Assembly (NCBI GenBank): GCA_018333075.1
Contig: BORH01000002.1
Span: forward strand, 186,001 to 250,000
Length of the DNA stretch: 64,000 nt
Source of the DNA: Heyndrickxia sporothermodurans
GTDB lineage: Bacteria; Bacillota; Bacilli; Bacillales; Bacillaceae_C
Direction: 5' to 3'
Below are positions 53,902 through 61,686 of the stretch, piece by piece. The notes beneath the pieces are model-generated. The model did not search any database. It was not told the DNA's origin and saw nothing but the letters and a program-made list of their open reading frames with translations. The translations under genes were made by a program, and so were the position numbers. Numbering within the stretch: position 1 is the first letter of the stretch; the number at the start of each line of letters is the position of its first letter.

Positions 53902-54657
53902 TTATTCACTGCATTCTTCCATTAACATAATGCAGTTGGCTTGTTCATACTCTAATTTTAATTTTATTAATTCACGTTTTAAGCCCATCCCTACACATAT
54001 TGGAAGTGTTGATATAAAGTTTTTAATCTCTAATAAAGGTATGTCTAATTTTTTTCGCAACAAATGCATAGCATCAGATCTTTTTTCGCTAATTTGCAAA
54101 ATATGCAAACTCCAAAGGATAGTATCTGTAACCTCGCAATCTGTCACTTCATTCTCCATTTTTATAAACATATCAATCGGTACTAAAGCAATATTATATT
54201 CATCAAAACCATTGTCAAAAATCGCTATTTTTAAACCAAGCTGCCTAACTTGATTGTCAAAACAATTCAATAATAACGGAATATATTCCCCTCTTTTAAC
54301 TTGATTATTTTGCAATTTCCTTTTTACAGCTGTATCGTTTAATTTTATATTTGAATATCCATATTGTTTTAGGCGTGAATGCAAAAATCTTTTTATTTGA
54401 CCAGGATATTTTTCACCGCTCCAATCCGTTATTTCGATATACCTAATCATAAACAAATAGTAGATCAGTGTGTGTACTTCCAAATTATTATTTTGGTTGT
54501 CAATATAAAACTCTTCTGTTTCGGTACTGTTGATAAATTTCCTTTGCTTCTTAATAAAATCATGAGTTTCAAGGTTTTGGTAGTCAGATAAAAGTTGTTC
54601 CACCTCTTTATTATGTCCTTCGTTAAGTAACGGATAAATAGCTTCAAATAGTTTCAT
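53902..54657 (-). CDS. Hypothetical protein with L7/L12-like C-terminus
   Basis: 251 residues, soluble, helical, no family firmly recognised. Residues about 200-248 (LLRKKLDIPLLEIKNFISTL, then LPICVGMGLKRELIKLKLE) follow the pattern of the ribosomal protein L7/L12 C-terminal fold, which is also found in some immunity-type proteins. ATG at 54657 (MKLFEAIYPLL) is chosen; an AAAGGA site lies 12 bases before it, and an ATG between them is too close. It lies between a transporter relic and an IS200-type element, near SMI1-type genes, suggesting an accessory function. Confidence 0.6.
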   Translation of the reverse strand: MKLFEAIYPLLNEGHNKEVEQLLSDYQNLETHDFIKKQRKFINSTETEEFYIDNQNNNLEVHTLIYYLFMIRYIEITDWSGEKYPGQIKRFLHSRLKQYGYSNIKLNDTAVKRKLQNNQVKRGEYIPLLLNCFDNQVRQLGLKIAIFDNGFDEYNIALVPIDMFIKMENEVTDCEVTDTILWSLHILQISEKRSDAMHLLRKKLDIPLLEIKNFISTLPICVGMGLKRELIKLKLEYEQANCIMLMEECSE

Positions 54658-54841
54658 AATTATTACCATTCCTTTCGCTTCGCTCAAGGCACAAGAGTTT
54701 ATACTATAATCTGTCAAACCATCTCACGATACATTCTATTTATTTCCACATTCTATAGAACAAAGTCTTGTTTGGATTTCAACTTCATTAACCTTTGATA
54801 ATGTAGAATTAGCAAAAAAAGTTAATAGAATAAATTAAGTA

Positions 54842-55514
54842 TCCGCCGGTAGAACCGGCGGTTTTAATTTCGCCCTATAAGGGCACTTTACCAACGAAGC
54901 CCCTAAAGGGACCACAAAATTGACCGTCAACCGTTTACTATCCTATTTATCTTTGAACGAATCAACATATTCTCGCTTGCTCATGTTGTCTCGCAAACGG
55001 TCTTCTGCTTCTTGCTCTCGAATATACTTTGCAATTGTCTTTTCGTTTAAGCCAACCGTACTTACATAGTAGCCTTTTGTCCAAAATGTTCGATTTCCAT
55101 GATTGTATTTCAAATTTGCATGTCTATCATGGATCATTAAAGAACTCTTACCTTTTAAATATCCCATAAAATACGAAACGGACATTTTTGGTGGTATTTT
55201 GACTAACATGTGAATATGATCTGGCATTGCATGTGCTTCGATAGTTTCTACATCCTTCATATCACATAGTTTTCTTAATATGGCACCTATATCTCTTCTT
55301 AATTTTCCGTACACAATTTCCTTCTATATTTTGGAATGAAAACGATATGGTACTTACAATTCCATCTTGTATGTGATAAACTATTGTCGCTCGACATGAG
55401 CAGGACTCCTCTCGTTATTTGAAGTTGGTTTGACGGCCATCTTCTATTATAACGATTGGAGTTTTTTTCTGGTATAACTCTATAAGTTTCGTTTGCACAC
55501 AGGCAGAGCCTGTG
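54842..55514 (-). mobile_element. IS200/IS605-type insertion element
   Basis: A Y1 transposase gene framed by subterminal hairpins: CACAGGC-AGA-GCCTGTG at 55498-55514 (upstream end) and CCGCCGGT-AGA-ACCGGCGG at 54842-54860 (downstream end). There are no terminal inverted repeats, as expected for this single-strand-transposing class. The exact ends may lie a few bases outside. The transposase is frameshifted, so this copy is probably inactive on its own. Confidence 0.75.
54943..55397 (-). pseudogene. tnpA: IS200-type transposase TnpA, frameshifted
   Basis: Y1 transposase of about 151 residues, split in two frames. It starts MSSDNSLSHTRWNCKYHIVF at 55397; the frame ends at KLCTEN, while the other frame takes over at YGKLRRDIGAIL. 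Adding one A to the AAA run near 55320 joins them. The HUH motif (DHIHML) and the Tyr region (TKGYYVSTVG) are intact downstream. Confidence 0.88.
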
Positions 55515-55537
55515 GTTTAAAAAGACTAATATAAATA

Positions 55538-55564
55538 GGGACAAGGAACCTGTCCCCTTGTCCC
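55538..55564. repeat. REP-like hairpin, copy 3
   Basis: GGGACAAGG pairs perfectly with CCTTGTCCC around a nine-base loop (AACCTGTCC). It sits between the IS element and the stop of the next gene, 24 bases beyond the IS end hairpin. Confidence 0.65.
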
Positions 55565-56182
55565 TTAAAGAGCTTTATTAATTTCTTTTATCGCTTCATC
55601 TACATTTCTGTCAGGATTTAATGATTGAATAACTTCTTCAGATATAGGACTGCCTGAGAAAATTTCTTGGATAATTTCCATCGAAATCGGCATTTCATAG
55701 TAATTTCTAGCCCATTCAACATAGTCTTCAAAATCTTGGTAAATCGTTCCTAATAAAAATTCTGAACCATCATCTTCTCCTTCTGGAATGACTACATCTC
55801 CCCTCTTCCATGTAGGATCATTCGTCTCGCGCCAAACACAAAATGTGACCTCTTCTTTTTCCAATGCATCATTCTCTATTAATTTTAATAAAGCATGAGG
55901 AGTGTTGTCATAAATTCCTGGATAGACAGCGAAATCATCTCTTGCATGTGGACTTAAAAAGGACTCATGATCAAAGCCTTTCATAATTACTCCTTTTTCC
56001 GAGAATAAAATATATAAATGATCCCCTGCACCATTATTAATGGTTGCTAGCGAAATATCTTTGTCCCAATTAGCATCAAAATGATAGAAACGAAGCCAGT
56101 CTTCTTCACAAAAGATTATATCTAGAATGGAAAATAACTTTACATGTTTTTTTATTCGTATAGGATCTCCTAATGTTTTCAT
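55565..56182 (-). CDS. Hypothetical protein, 205 aa, immunity-like
   Basis: Soluble acidic protein. Blocks GVIMKGFDHESFLSPHARDD, VYPGIYDNTPHALLKLIEND and EVTFCVWRE recur in a widespread bacterial family of unknown function that often sits in polymorphic-toxin immunity clusters; that link is from memory and general pattern. ATG at 56182 has GGGGTG six bases upstream. It starts 23 bases after the SMI1/LRR gene on the same strand, so both form an operon. Confidence 0.7.
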   Translation of the reverse strand: MKTLGDPIRIKKHVKLFSILDIIFCEEDWLRFYHFDANWDKDISLATINNGAGDHLYILFSEKGVIMKGFDHESFLSPHARDDFAVYPGIYDNTPHALLKLIENDALEKEEVTFCVWRETNDPTWKRGDVVIPEGEDDGSEFLLGTIYQDFEDYVEWARNYYEMPISMEIIQEIFSGSPISEEVIQSLNPDRNVDEAIKEINKAL

Positions 56183-56204
56183 TAACATCACCCCATCTTC
56201 TCAA

Positions 56205-57746
56205 TTATTCATTTGAATCTAAATATTGATGCCATACTTCACTTTCAGCTTCGGTCATTTCCCCGCTTATCGTCGAGAAATCTATTTTTCTACTAAAAAG
56301 ATCTTTTAAGATATTAAATTGTTGAAAAGAGCCTTGAAATATTTTTAACGATGGTGATTGTGCAATCACTTCAAGGTTATGTATCGTTGAATCATTTAAC
56401 TTTAACTTTTTTAAGCCTTTGAGGTCTCCTATGGCCGAACCATCTTTTAATATTGTATGATTTAATACAATTTCATTAAGTGAATTGCAAGTCGAAAGGC
56501 ACTTTAAACTGGTCAAATAACTATTCTCAAATTCAATCAATTGTAAATTCTTCAAGCGTTTTAATAATTGAATCTCCTCTTCTGAAATATTTTTCATATT
56601 ATGAATATGTAATTCTGTTAATGAGCACACATTTGAGATTGCCTCTAATTGTTTAAGACTATGAACAGAAATTGTTAATGATTCGAGACTTTTACATTGT
56701 TGAAGTGCTGAATAATCTTCTATATTTGTGTCTAACATTTCTAACTCTTTTAGCATAGTGGCTTTTGCTATTTGCATTAAATCGCTAATTTCTGTTTTAT
56801 TTATATTCAATTGTTGTAAATTCTTTAAACTAGCAATAGCCTCTATTTCAGAAACAGGATTATTTACTAAATATAACTTTTTCAATGAAGTCATTTTTAC
56901 TAATGAACGAATGTCATTAATTTGATTTCCACTTAATATCAATTCTCTTACCTCTGTACAAATGGATAAAGGAGTTATGTCTGAAAGATTCTCTCCTATT
57001 AGATACAGCTTTTTCTTTTTAACAAACTCTTCTGGATTCGAAGCTTTCTCCTGTACAAGATGCTTCCATTGAGGCTCCAATTGTTCGTACCAATTTATCA
57101 CATCCTCTTTCGTAAAAGATGACTTAATTGGATTTAAGACAGGTAAATCCAGTGAATGGAGAACATCCATAAAATGAATATTTTTATTTCTTCCATAGCT
57201 CCAATATGTATAATCCTCGTCCTTATGAATCGTATAATTTCCTTCCTTTATCGTTTCAATAATAAATTGAAGTAAGTCGTTTAACTGATTCGCTATGACA
57301 AATTTCACTTCTTCATCTCGTCCAAAATTAATCAATTGGCAAATTTTCCCACCGTTGTCAGGATCGAGATCAATTCCAAGATTATTTCCTCCAAAATCTT
57401 TACTAATCGGTATCCAATAACGATTAATATAACGTTCTTTTATATATCCAGATGGTATTGAAAAGGAGTCCCCTTCAAACGCATATTCCTCTTCTAACTC
57501 ACTCCATATTTTCCATTCTTGTAATAAATCGTTTAATGAAAGAAAAGGAAGTCCAAAAAATAACCCTGGTCCCATTTCATTTTCTCCATTATGAGTTAGA
57601 TAAAGCTGACGTAAATCGCTTGAGAATTTAATATTCATCTGTTCTTCAATCAATTGTATTTCATGTTCTGTCGCTGGGGGATTCAAAAATGTGGGGAAAA
57701 TTTGATCTAAATGCTTACGTAATTCTTCCATTACTAACGAAATCAT
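56205..57746 (-). CDS. SMI1/KNR4-domain protein with leucine-rich repeats
   Basis: 513 residues. Residues about 10-165 form a SMI1/KNR4 domain (PATEHEIQLIEEQMNIKF, LRQLYLTHNGENEMG, WIPISKDFGGNNLGIDLDP), typical of toxin immunity proteins. Residues about 245-490 hold some nine to ten leucine-rich repeats of the internalin type, spaced 21-23 residues (for example LILSGNQINDIRSL, LYLVNNPVSEIEAI). No signal peptide, so cytosolic. ATG at 57746 has AAGGAG upstream. The fusion suggests a binding role, for example against a toxin; no toxin gene is present here. Confidence 0.82.
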   Translation of the reverse strand: MISLVMEELRKHLDQIFPTFLNPPATEHEIQLIEEQMNIKFSSDLRQLYLTHNGENEMGPGLFFGLPFLSLNDLLQEWKIWSELEEEYAFEGDSFSIPSGYIKERYINRYWIPISKDFGGNNLGIDLDPDNGGKICQLINFGRDEEVKFVIANQLNDLLQFIIETIKEGNYTIHKDEDYTYWSYGRNKNIHFMDVLHSLDLPVLNPIKSSFTKEDVINWYEQLEPQWKHLVQEKASNPEEFVKKKKLYLIGENLSDITPLSICTEVRELILSGNQINDIRSLVKMTSLKKLYLVNNPVSEIEAIASLKNLQQLNINKTEISDLMQIAKATMLKELEMLDTNIEDYSALQQCKSLESLTISVHSLKQLEAISNVCSLTELHIHNMKNISEEEIQLLKRLKNLQLIEFENSYLTSLKCLSTCNSLNEIVLNHTILKDGSAIGDLKGLKKLKLNDSTIHNLEVIAQSPSLKIFQGSFQQFNILKDLFSRKIDFSTISGEMTEAESEVWHQYLDSNE

Positions 57747-57956
57747 TTAATTGCTCCTTTACATGATTATTATTTTATATTATAGTACATGGAACAAATT
57801 GGATAAACTAATTTTATAGAAGTTAATACTATTTGGGGAAAATTGATAAATACGATTAATTTATCATATTTAATAAAGCATTAATCCACATGAGACTATA
57901 TTTTACTGATCATTTAAATGGTATAATTTACGCAAATAAGGAGGGAGTTATTTCTT

Positions 57957-58247
57957 ATGGATTCATTTTTACGAGTTTACAAAATCATTATTGGTTTAGT
58001 AGAGCTTTTTTTTGGTATTCCTTTCATCGGTGGACTTATCATTATCAGCCATGGCTGGGCACCATTAGGTACATTAATTATTTTCCATATAATTGGATTA
58101 ATCATTTCCTTTGTAACGGTAAAGGCGAAATCAGCATCTATCTTTGGAATCGTTGGAAACATCTTCGCTTTTATTCCATTTGTAGGAATGATTTTGCATG
58201 TATTAATCGGTTGTGTAAATATCTATCAAGGAATCAAAAACAACTAG
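57957..58247 (+). CDS. Small membrane protein, 96 aa
   Basis: Three hydrophobic segments (IIIGLVELFFGIPFIGGLII, LIIFHIIGLIISFVTV, IVGNIFAFIPFVGMILHVLI) resembling small DUF-type Bacillus membrane proteins. An overlapping plus-strand frame of similar length has poor composition and is rejected. Strong AAGGAGGGAG ribosome binding site and its own terminator directly after the stop. Function unknown. Confidence 0.75.
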   Translation: MDSFLRVYKIIIGLVELFFGIPFIGGLIIISHGWAPLGTLIIFHIIGLIISFVTVKAKSASIFGIVGNIFAFIPFVGMILHVLIGCVNIYQGIKNN

Positions 58248-58282
58248 TGTGGGACAGAGTGACAGTCCCACACTTACTTTTC
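58246..58282 (+). terminator. Terminator of the 96-aa membrane protein gene
   Basis: AGTGTGGGAC pairs perfectly with GTCCCACACT, followed by TACTTTT; it overlaps the stop codon. Confidence 0.8.
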
Positions 58283-58330
58283 TTCTGAAATTTACAAGTT
58301 GCCGATTTTTTGTGCTACCATTACTCAATA

Positions 58331-59002
58331 TTATGAATAAAGGGAAGATGAACCAATTCCATTTTCCCATTGGCGCTTAAATTCTGCTACATCGCTTTCG
58401 GTTGATGGGAAAGCAATAAATTTCTCTATTAGTTCTGGAGCTACTGTCACTGTTTGTGCACCAGCAAGGCATACGTCATGAACTTGTTGTACATTTTTAA
58501 AGCTTGCAGCTAAAATTTCGCATGACAGTTCTGAATGGGAAAATAATTTTGCTATTTCTGCGACTACATTAACTCCATTCCCTGTTAAATTATCAATGCG
58601 ATTAACATAAGGTGCGACATATTTTGCACCTGACATTGCTGCCACATAAGCTTGAAAAGAAGTATAAACGGTTGTCGCTAATGTTTGTATATTCTCTGAA
58701 TCTAGCAATTGAATCGCTTTTATTCCTTCTTTTATCACAGGGATTTTGATGATTACATTTCCTGTTAACTGGCTTCGAATATATTTTGCTTCTTTCACAA
58801 TTTCTTCAGCTGTGCTACCAATAGTTTGTACAAACAATTCCTTTTGGTCACCAATGATCGAACGAATTTCTTTTAATAATTCAAGGTAAGGACGATTTTC
58901 CTTTACAATAATAGAAGGGTTAGTTGTTACTCCTGCTATAGGAAAGTACTCATTTAAATGTGCAATTTGTTTTGTATTGGCTGAATCAATATATATTCTC
59001 AT
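58331..59002 (-). CDS. Fructose-6-phosphate aldolase / transaldolase-like (Fsa/TalC type)
   Basis: 223-residue small transaldolase-family TIM barrel. MRIYIDSANTKQI, GVTTNPSII and the Schiff-base lysine Lys86 in VIIKIPV are clear. Such enzymes either cleave fructose 6-phosphate to dihydroxyacetone and glyceraldehyde 3-phosphate or act as transaldolases; sequence alone does not decide. ATG at 59002 has AAGGAGG; the frame extension before it is not used. It lies downstream of the glucitol PTS genes but after a terminator. Fructose 6-phosphate is the product of sorbitol-6-phosphate oxidation, so a pathway link is plausible. Confidence 0.9.
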   Translation of the reverse strand: MRIYIDSANTKQIAHLNEYFPIAGVTTNPSIIVKENRPYLELLKEIRSIIGDQKELFVQTIGSTAEEIVKEAKYIRSQLTGNVIIKIPVIKEGIKAIQLLDSENIQTLATTVYTSFQAYVAAMSGAKYVAPYVNRIDNLTGNGVNVVAEIAKLFSHSELSCEILAASFKNVQQVHDVCLAGAQTVTVAPELIEKFIAFPSTESDVAEFKRQWENGIGSSSLYS

Positions 59003-59020
59003 CCCGTATTCCTCCTTATA

Positions 59021-59062
59021 AAAATTCGGCTTATTCACTAATGAGATAAGCCGAATTTTTAA
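59021..59062 (-). terminator. Terminator between PTS IIA and fsa
   Basis: AAAATTCGGCTTAT pairs perfectly with ATAAGCCGAATTTT. On the minus strand it is followed by TTATAAGGAGG, so it sits right before the fsa ribosome binding site; the T-run is clearer on the plus strand. It may reduce readthrough into fsa. Confidence 0.65.
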
Positions 59063-59089
59063 TTATTTTAGTATTTCTTCTTAATAAAA

Positions 59090-59455
59090 TTATTCCTGAA
59101 CGATTTTTATCTCAGTATTAGGTTCAATTACTGGTAAATTCTTATCTTCAAGATATAATGTTCCCGGAAGCTCAGGTGTTTTAGAACCATCAAAACGAAT
59201 GGTAATATGTCCTAAGCTGCTTAAATTCCGTTTAACCACATCACCAACTGCAGTAATTTCATATTTTTCATTATTAATATACACTTTTTGACCAGTTAAA
59301 ATTTCACCGTCTACAGAAGTTACATCAATACAATAACAGAATTCTTTTAAATCTTGCGGAGCTTCATTCCCAAATAAAATAAGCATTTTTTCCTCTAAAA
59401 AGCTATTTGCCATCGGTCCAATATTTTTTACTTTTGTTTCATAAATTGTTTTCAT
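59090..59455 (-). CDS. PTS glucitol/sorbitol-type EIIA
   Basis: 121-residue EIIA of the glucitol family (GutB/SrlB). The start MKTIYETKVKNIGPM matches the family; FDGSKTPELPGTLYLE and the tail are characteristic. The phosphorylated His of the family is expected near the GHITIRFDG block. The frame extends 14 codons upstream without a better ribosome binding site, and none is strong here. It carries phosphate from HPr to the IIB domain of the neighbouring gene. Confidence 0.88.
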   Translation of the reverse strand: MKTIYETKVKNIGPMANSFLEEKMLILFGNEAPQDLKEFCYCIDVTSVDGEILTGQKVYINNEKYEITAVGDVVKRNLSSLGHITIRFDGSKTPELPGTLYLEDKNLPVIEPNTEIKIVQE

Positions 59456-59621
59456 TTTTATTTGGCTACGACTAAATAATCGAGCCTTCCCTCCCATACG
59501 ATTGATTGTTTAGAAATAGCTTTTGTAATTCCAAAATCATTCAGCTATTTCTTTCTCTGTTGTTAGAGAGTTCAACATTCAAATTAACTCTTTAACTTAA
59601 TAGATTTGTAGATGATTTCTC

Positions 59622-60632
59622 TTATACATAAAGCCCGAAGCTTGCAATCCATGCGACGAATACCCTCGGTGTTCCAATTAAAAACCTTGAATATAATACT
59701 GATGGTACACCAACTTCAACAGTTTCTGGTTCAGCCTCGGCTAATCCTAGTCCTACAGGGATAAAATCACAAGCATTTTGAGTGTTTATAGCAAATAGTG
59801 CAGGCAATGCTAGATTTGGAGGGATATTTCCCTTCCCTATTTCCACACCAATCAGTGTTCCGATAATTTGTCCAATAACCGCACCTGGTCCTAGCAATGG
59901 AGAAAGGAATGGTAAGGAACAAATAAACCCAATTAAGAGTAAACCCCATATATTCCCTGCTAATGGAGACATGAGTTTTGCGAATACATTTCCAATTCCT
60001 GATCCTTGGATAATTCCAATTAATAAGGAGACGAAAGCCATGAAAGGAATGATTGTTGTAATCATCGTTTGTACAGCATCACGCCCTGCTTGATAAAAGG
60101 TATTAATAACCTTTCCTGCACCTAAACCAATTTTTGTAAGAAAGCTTTTATTATCACTCGCAGCTTTCATTTCAGATATTTTTTTATCTGTGCTGTATTT
60201 AAAGTCTTTTTTTGGTGTTGGCTGAGCAGCAGCCTTAGAATTTTCATGTGATTGATCTTCCGTAGCTTCAATTTGATCCACACCAACGGCTGATACATAA
60301 ATATCTTCAGTTATGAATTTCCCTAAAGGACCGCTTTTTCCAGTTGGCATAATATTAATCGTTGGAATGCGCTTTTGAGGATAGATACCACATCGTAATG
60401 TGCCTCCACAATCAATAATAGCAACCATAATTTCCTCATCTGGTACAGAAGTTTGAAATCCATTAATAGGCTCGGCACCAGTAAGCTCTGCAATTTTGTC
60501 TACTATGTCTGGCTTTGCTCCTCCACCAGTAATGTAGACTATTTTATTTTTTTGTTCTGTTGGTGTAATAGTAAGTGGACCACCAAATCCGCCTCCACCC
60601 TTTACAACCTTAATTGAACGATAATTTGACAT
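59622..60632 (-). CDS. PTS glucitol/sorbitol-type EIIBC
   Basis: 336-residue subunit (GutE/SrlE type). Residues 1-120 are the IIB domain, with [14 protein letters not shown] and candidate phosphorylation cysteines at 75 and 81 ([12 protein letters not shown]). A linker follows, then membrane helices from about residue 175 ([20 protein letters not shown]). Works with the separate IIC protein encoded upstream. Ribosome binding site AGGAGGGAG. Confidence 0.92.
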   Translation of the reverse strand: MSNYRSIKVVKGGGGFGGPLTITPTEQKNKIVYITGGGAKPDIVDKIAELTGAEPINGFQTSVPDEEIMVAIIDCGGTLRCGIYPQKRIPTINIMPTGKSGPLGKFITEDIYVSAVGVDQIEATEDQSHENSKAAAQPTPKKDFKYSTDKKISEMKAASDNKSFLTKIGLGAGKVINTFYQAGRDAVQTMITTIIPFMAFVSLLIGIIQGSGIGNVFAKLMSPLAGNIWGLLLIGFICSLPFLSPLLGPGAVIGQIIGTLIGVEIGKGNIPPNLALPALFAINTQNACDFIPVGLGLAEAEPETVEVGVPSVLYSRFLIGTPRVFVAWIASFGLYV

Positions 60633-60656
60633 TTTTCTCCCTCCTTACATTCCTAT

Positions 60657-61208
60657 TTATTTAATTTCGGTTTTCAATTTTACATTTTGTTGTTTTTCAA
60701 CCATTTTTGTGGTGAAATCGGTAATCCAACCAGCAAAAAAGTTCATAACCAAACCAACGAGCATATATCTTACAGCTAATTCAGCTGTACTAAATCCTAA
60801 TTTCTCAATTCCTGATGCAATCCCTAACCAAATGAATAATTCACCTGGATTAATATGTGGGAATAAACCATTACTTGTATGACAAAAGTACGCACCTGAA
60901 GCATAATAACTCGGTTTATATTTTTCAGGCATAAATCGTCCTAAAGATAAAGCCATTGGATTTCCTAGCATGAATGATCCTACAAAAGGTAACACCATAT
61001 ATCTTAATAACGGGTTTTTCGTTGAAGCTGCAGCTAAACGATTAATTCTTTTTTCCCCTATTAATTGAATTAATGTATTCATTGCCACTAATAATAACAA
61101 TACTAAAGGAACAATATCGGTCATCCATGAAAGGAAGGTATGTGCTCCTGTTTTAAATAAATTCATAAATCCATCTGCAAATTTAACAATATAATCCAAG
61201 AATCTCAC
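60657..61208 (-). CDS. PTS glucitol/sorbitol-type EIIC
   Basis: 183-residue membrane subunit (GutA/SrlA type). MRFLDYIVKFADGFMNLFKT at the start, GNPMALSLGRFMPEKYKPSY and FCHTSNGLFPHINPGE are conserved family blocks for substrate transport. About four helices. It ends 24 bases before the IIBC start. Confidence 0.92.
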   Translation of the reverse strand: MRFLDYIVKFADGFMNLFKTGAHTFLSWMTDIVPLVLLLLVAMNTLIQLIGEKRINRLAAASTKNPLLRYMVLPFVGSFMLGNPMALSLGRFMPEKYKPSYYASGAYFCHTSNGLFPHINPGELFIWLGIASGIEKLGFSTAELAVRYMLVGLVMNFFAGWITDFTTKMVEKQQNVKLKTEIK

Positions 61209-61215
61209 CTCTTAT

Positions 61216-61665
61216 TTATTTTTTTGACGTAGCAAGACTTTCTGCTTTTGTTATCATTCGTTTGTAAAGACTATGTTTTTCAGGTATCACACCACCACTC
61301 ATAATCACTTTGTAATTATGTACGGCGTCTAAAATTGCTAGTCGAACTAACTTATTGCAGTGTGCCATATCCTTTTCCTGTAAATTTTTAATATTTTTAT
61401 CAGTAAATCCTTTTAAATCTCTAAATTTCGCTAATACCGTAACACCTTGCATTTTCTGAGCCTTTAATATTCTTCCACTATCGGTCACAGCAAAAAATAC
61501 AATAGTCCCTGCGCGGATTTTTCCTGGTCGCTTACCAATCGCTACTTTTCCTATTCTTCGCATAGTTGTATAAGCTTTTGTAAAATGCCTAAGCTGCAGA
61601 TAACCAAAAAGCATTTGTACCAAAAATGCTGCGGCCATAAATACCATAATTATGATCATTTGCAT
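61216..61665 (-). CDS. gutM: Glucitol operon activator GutM
   Basis: 149-residue GutM/SrlM-type protein with an N-terminal membrane helix (IIIMVFMAAAFLVQMLFGYL) and a soluble part including GKVAIGKRPGKIRAGTIVFF. In E. coli it activates the glucitol operon; the membrane anchor suggests a regulatory or accessory role next to the PTS. It follows the PRD regulator by 21 bases and precedes EIIC by 7. Confidence 0.9.
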   Translation of the reverse strand: MQMIIIMVFMAAAFLVQMLFGYLQLRHFTKAYTTMRRIGKVAIGKRPGKIRAGTIVFFAVTDSGRILKAQKMQGVTVLAKFRDLKGFTDKNIKNLQEKDMAHCNKLVRLAILDAVHNYKVIMSGGVIPEKHSLYKRMITKAESLATSKK

Positions 61666-61686
61666 ATTTACACGTCCTTTAATTAT

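Noticed and set aside
57890-58288. A 132-codon plus-strand frame overlapping the 96-residue membrane protein
   Set aside because: It has unusual aromatic/basic composition and no ribosome binding site, while the overlapping frame has a strong AAGGAGG site and clear membrane helices.
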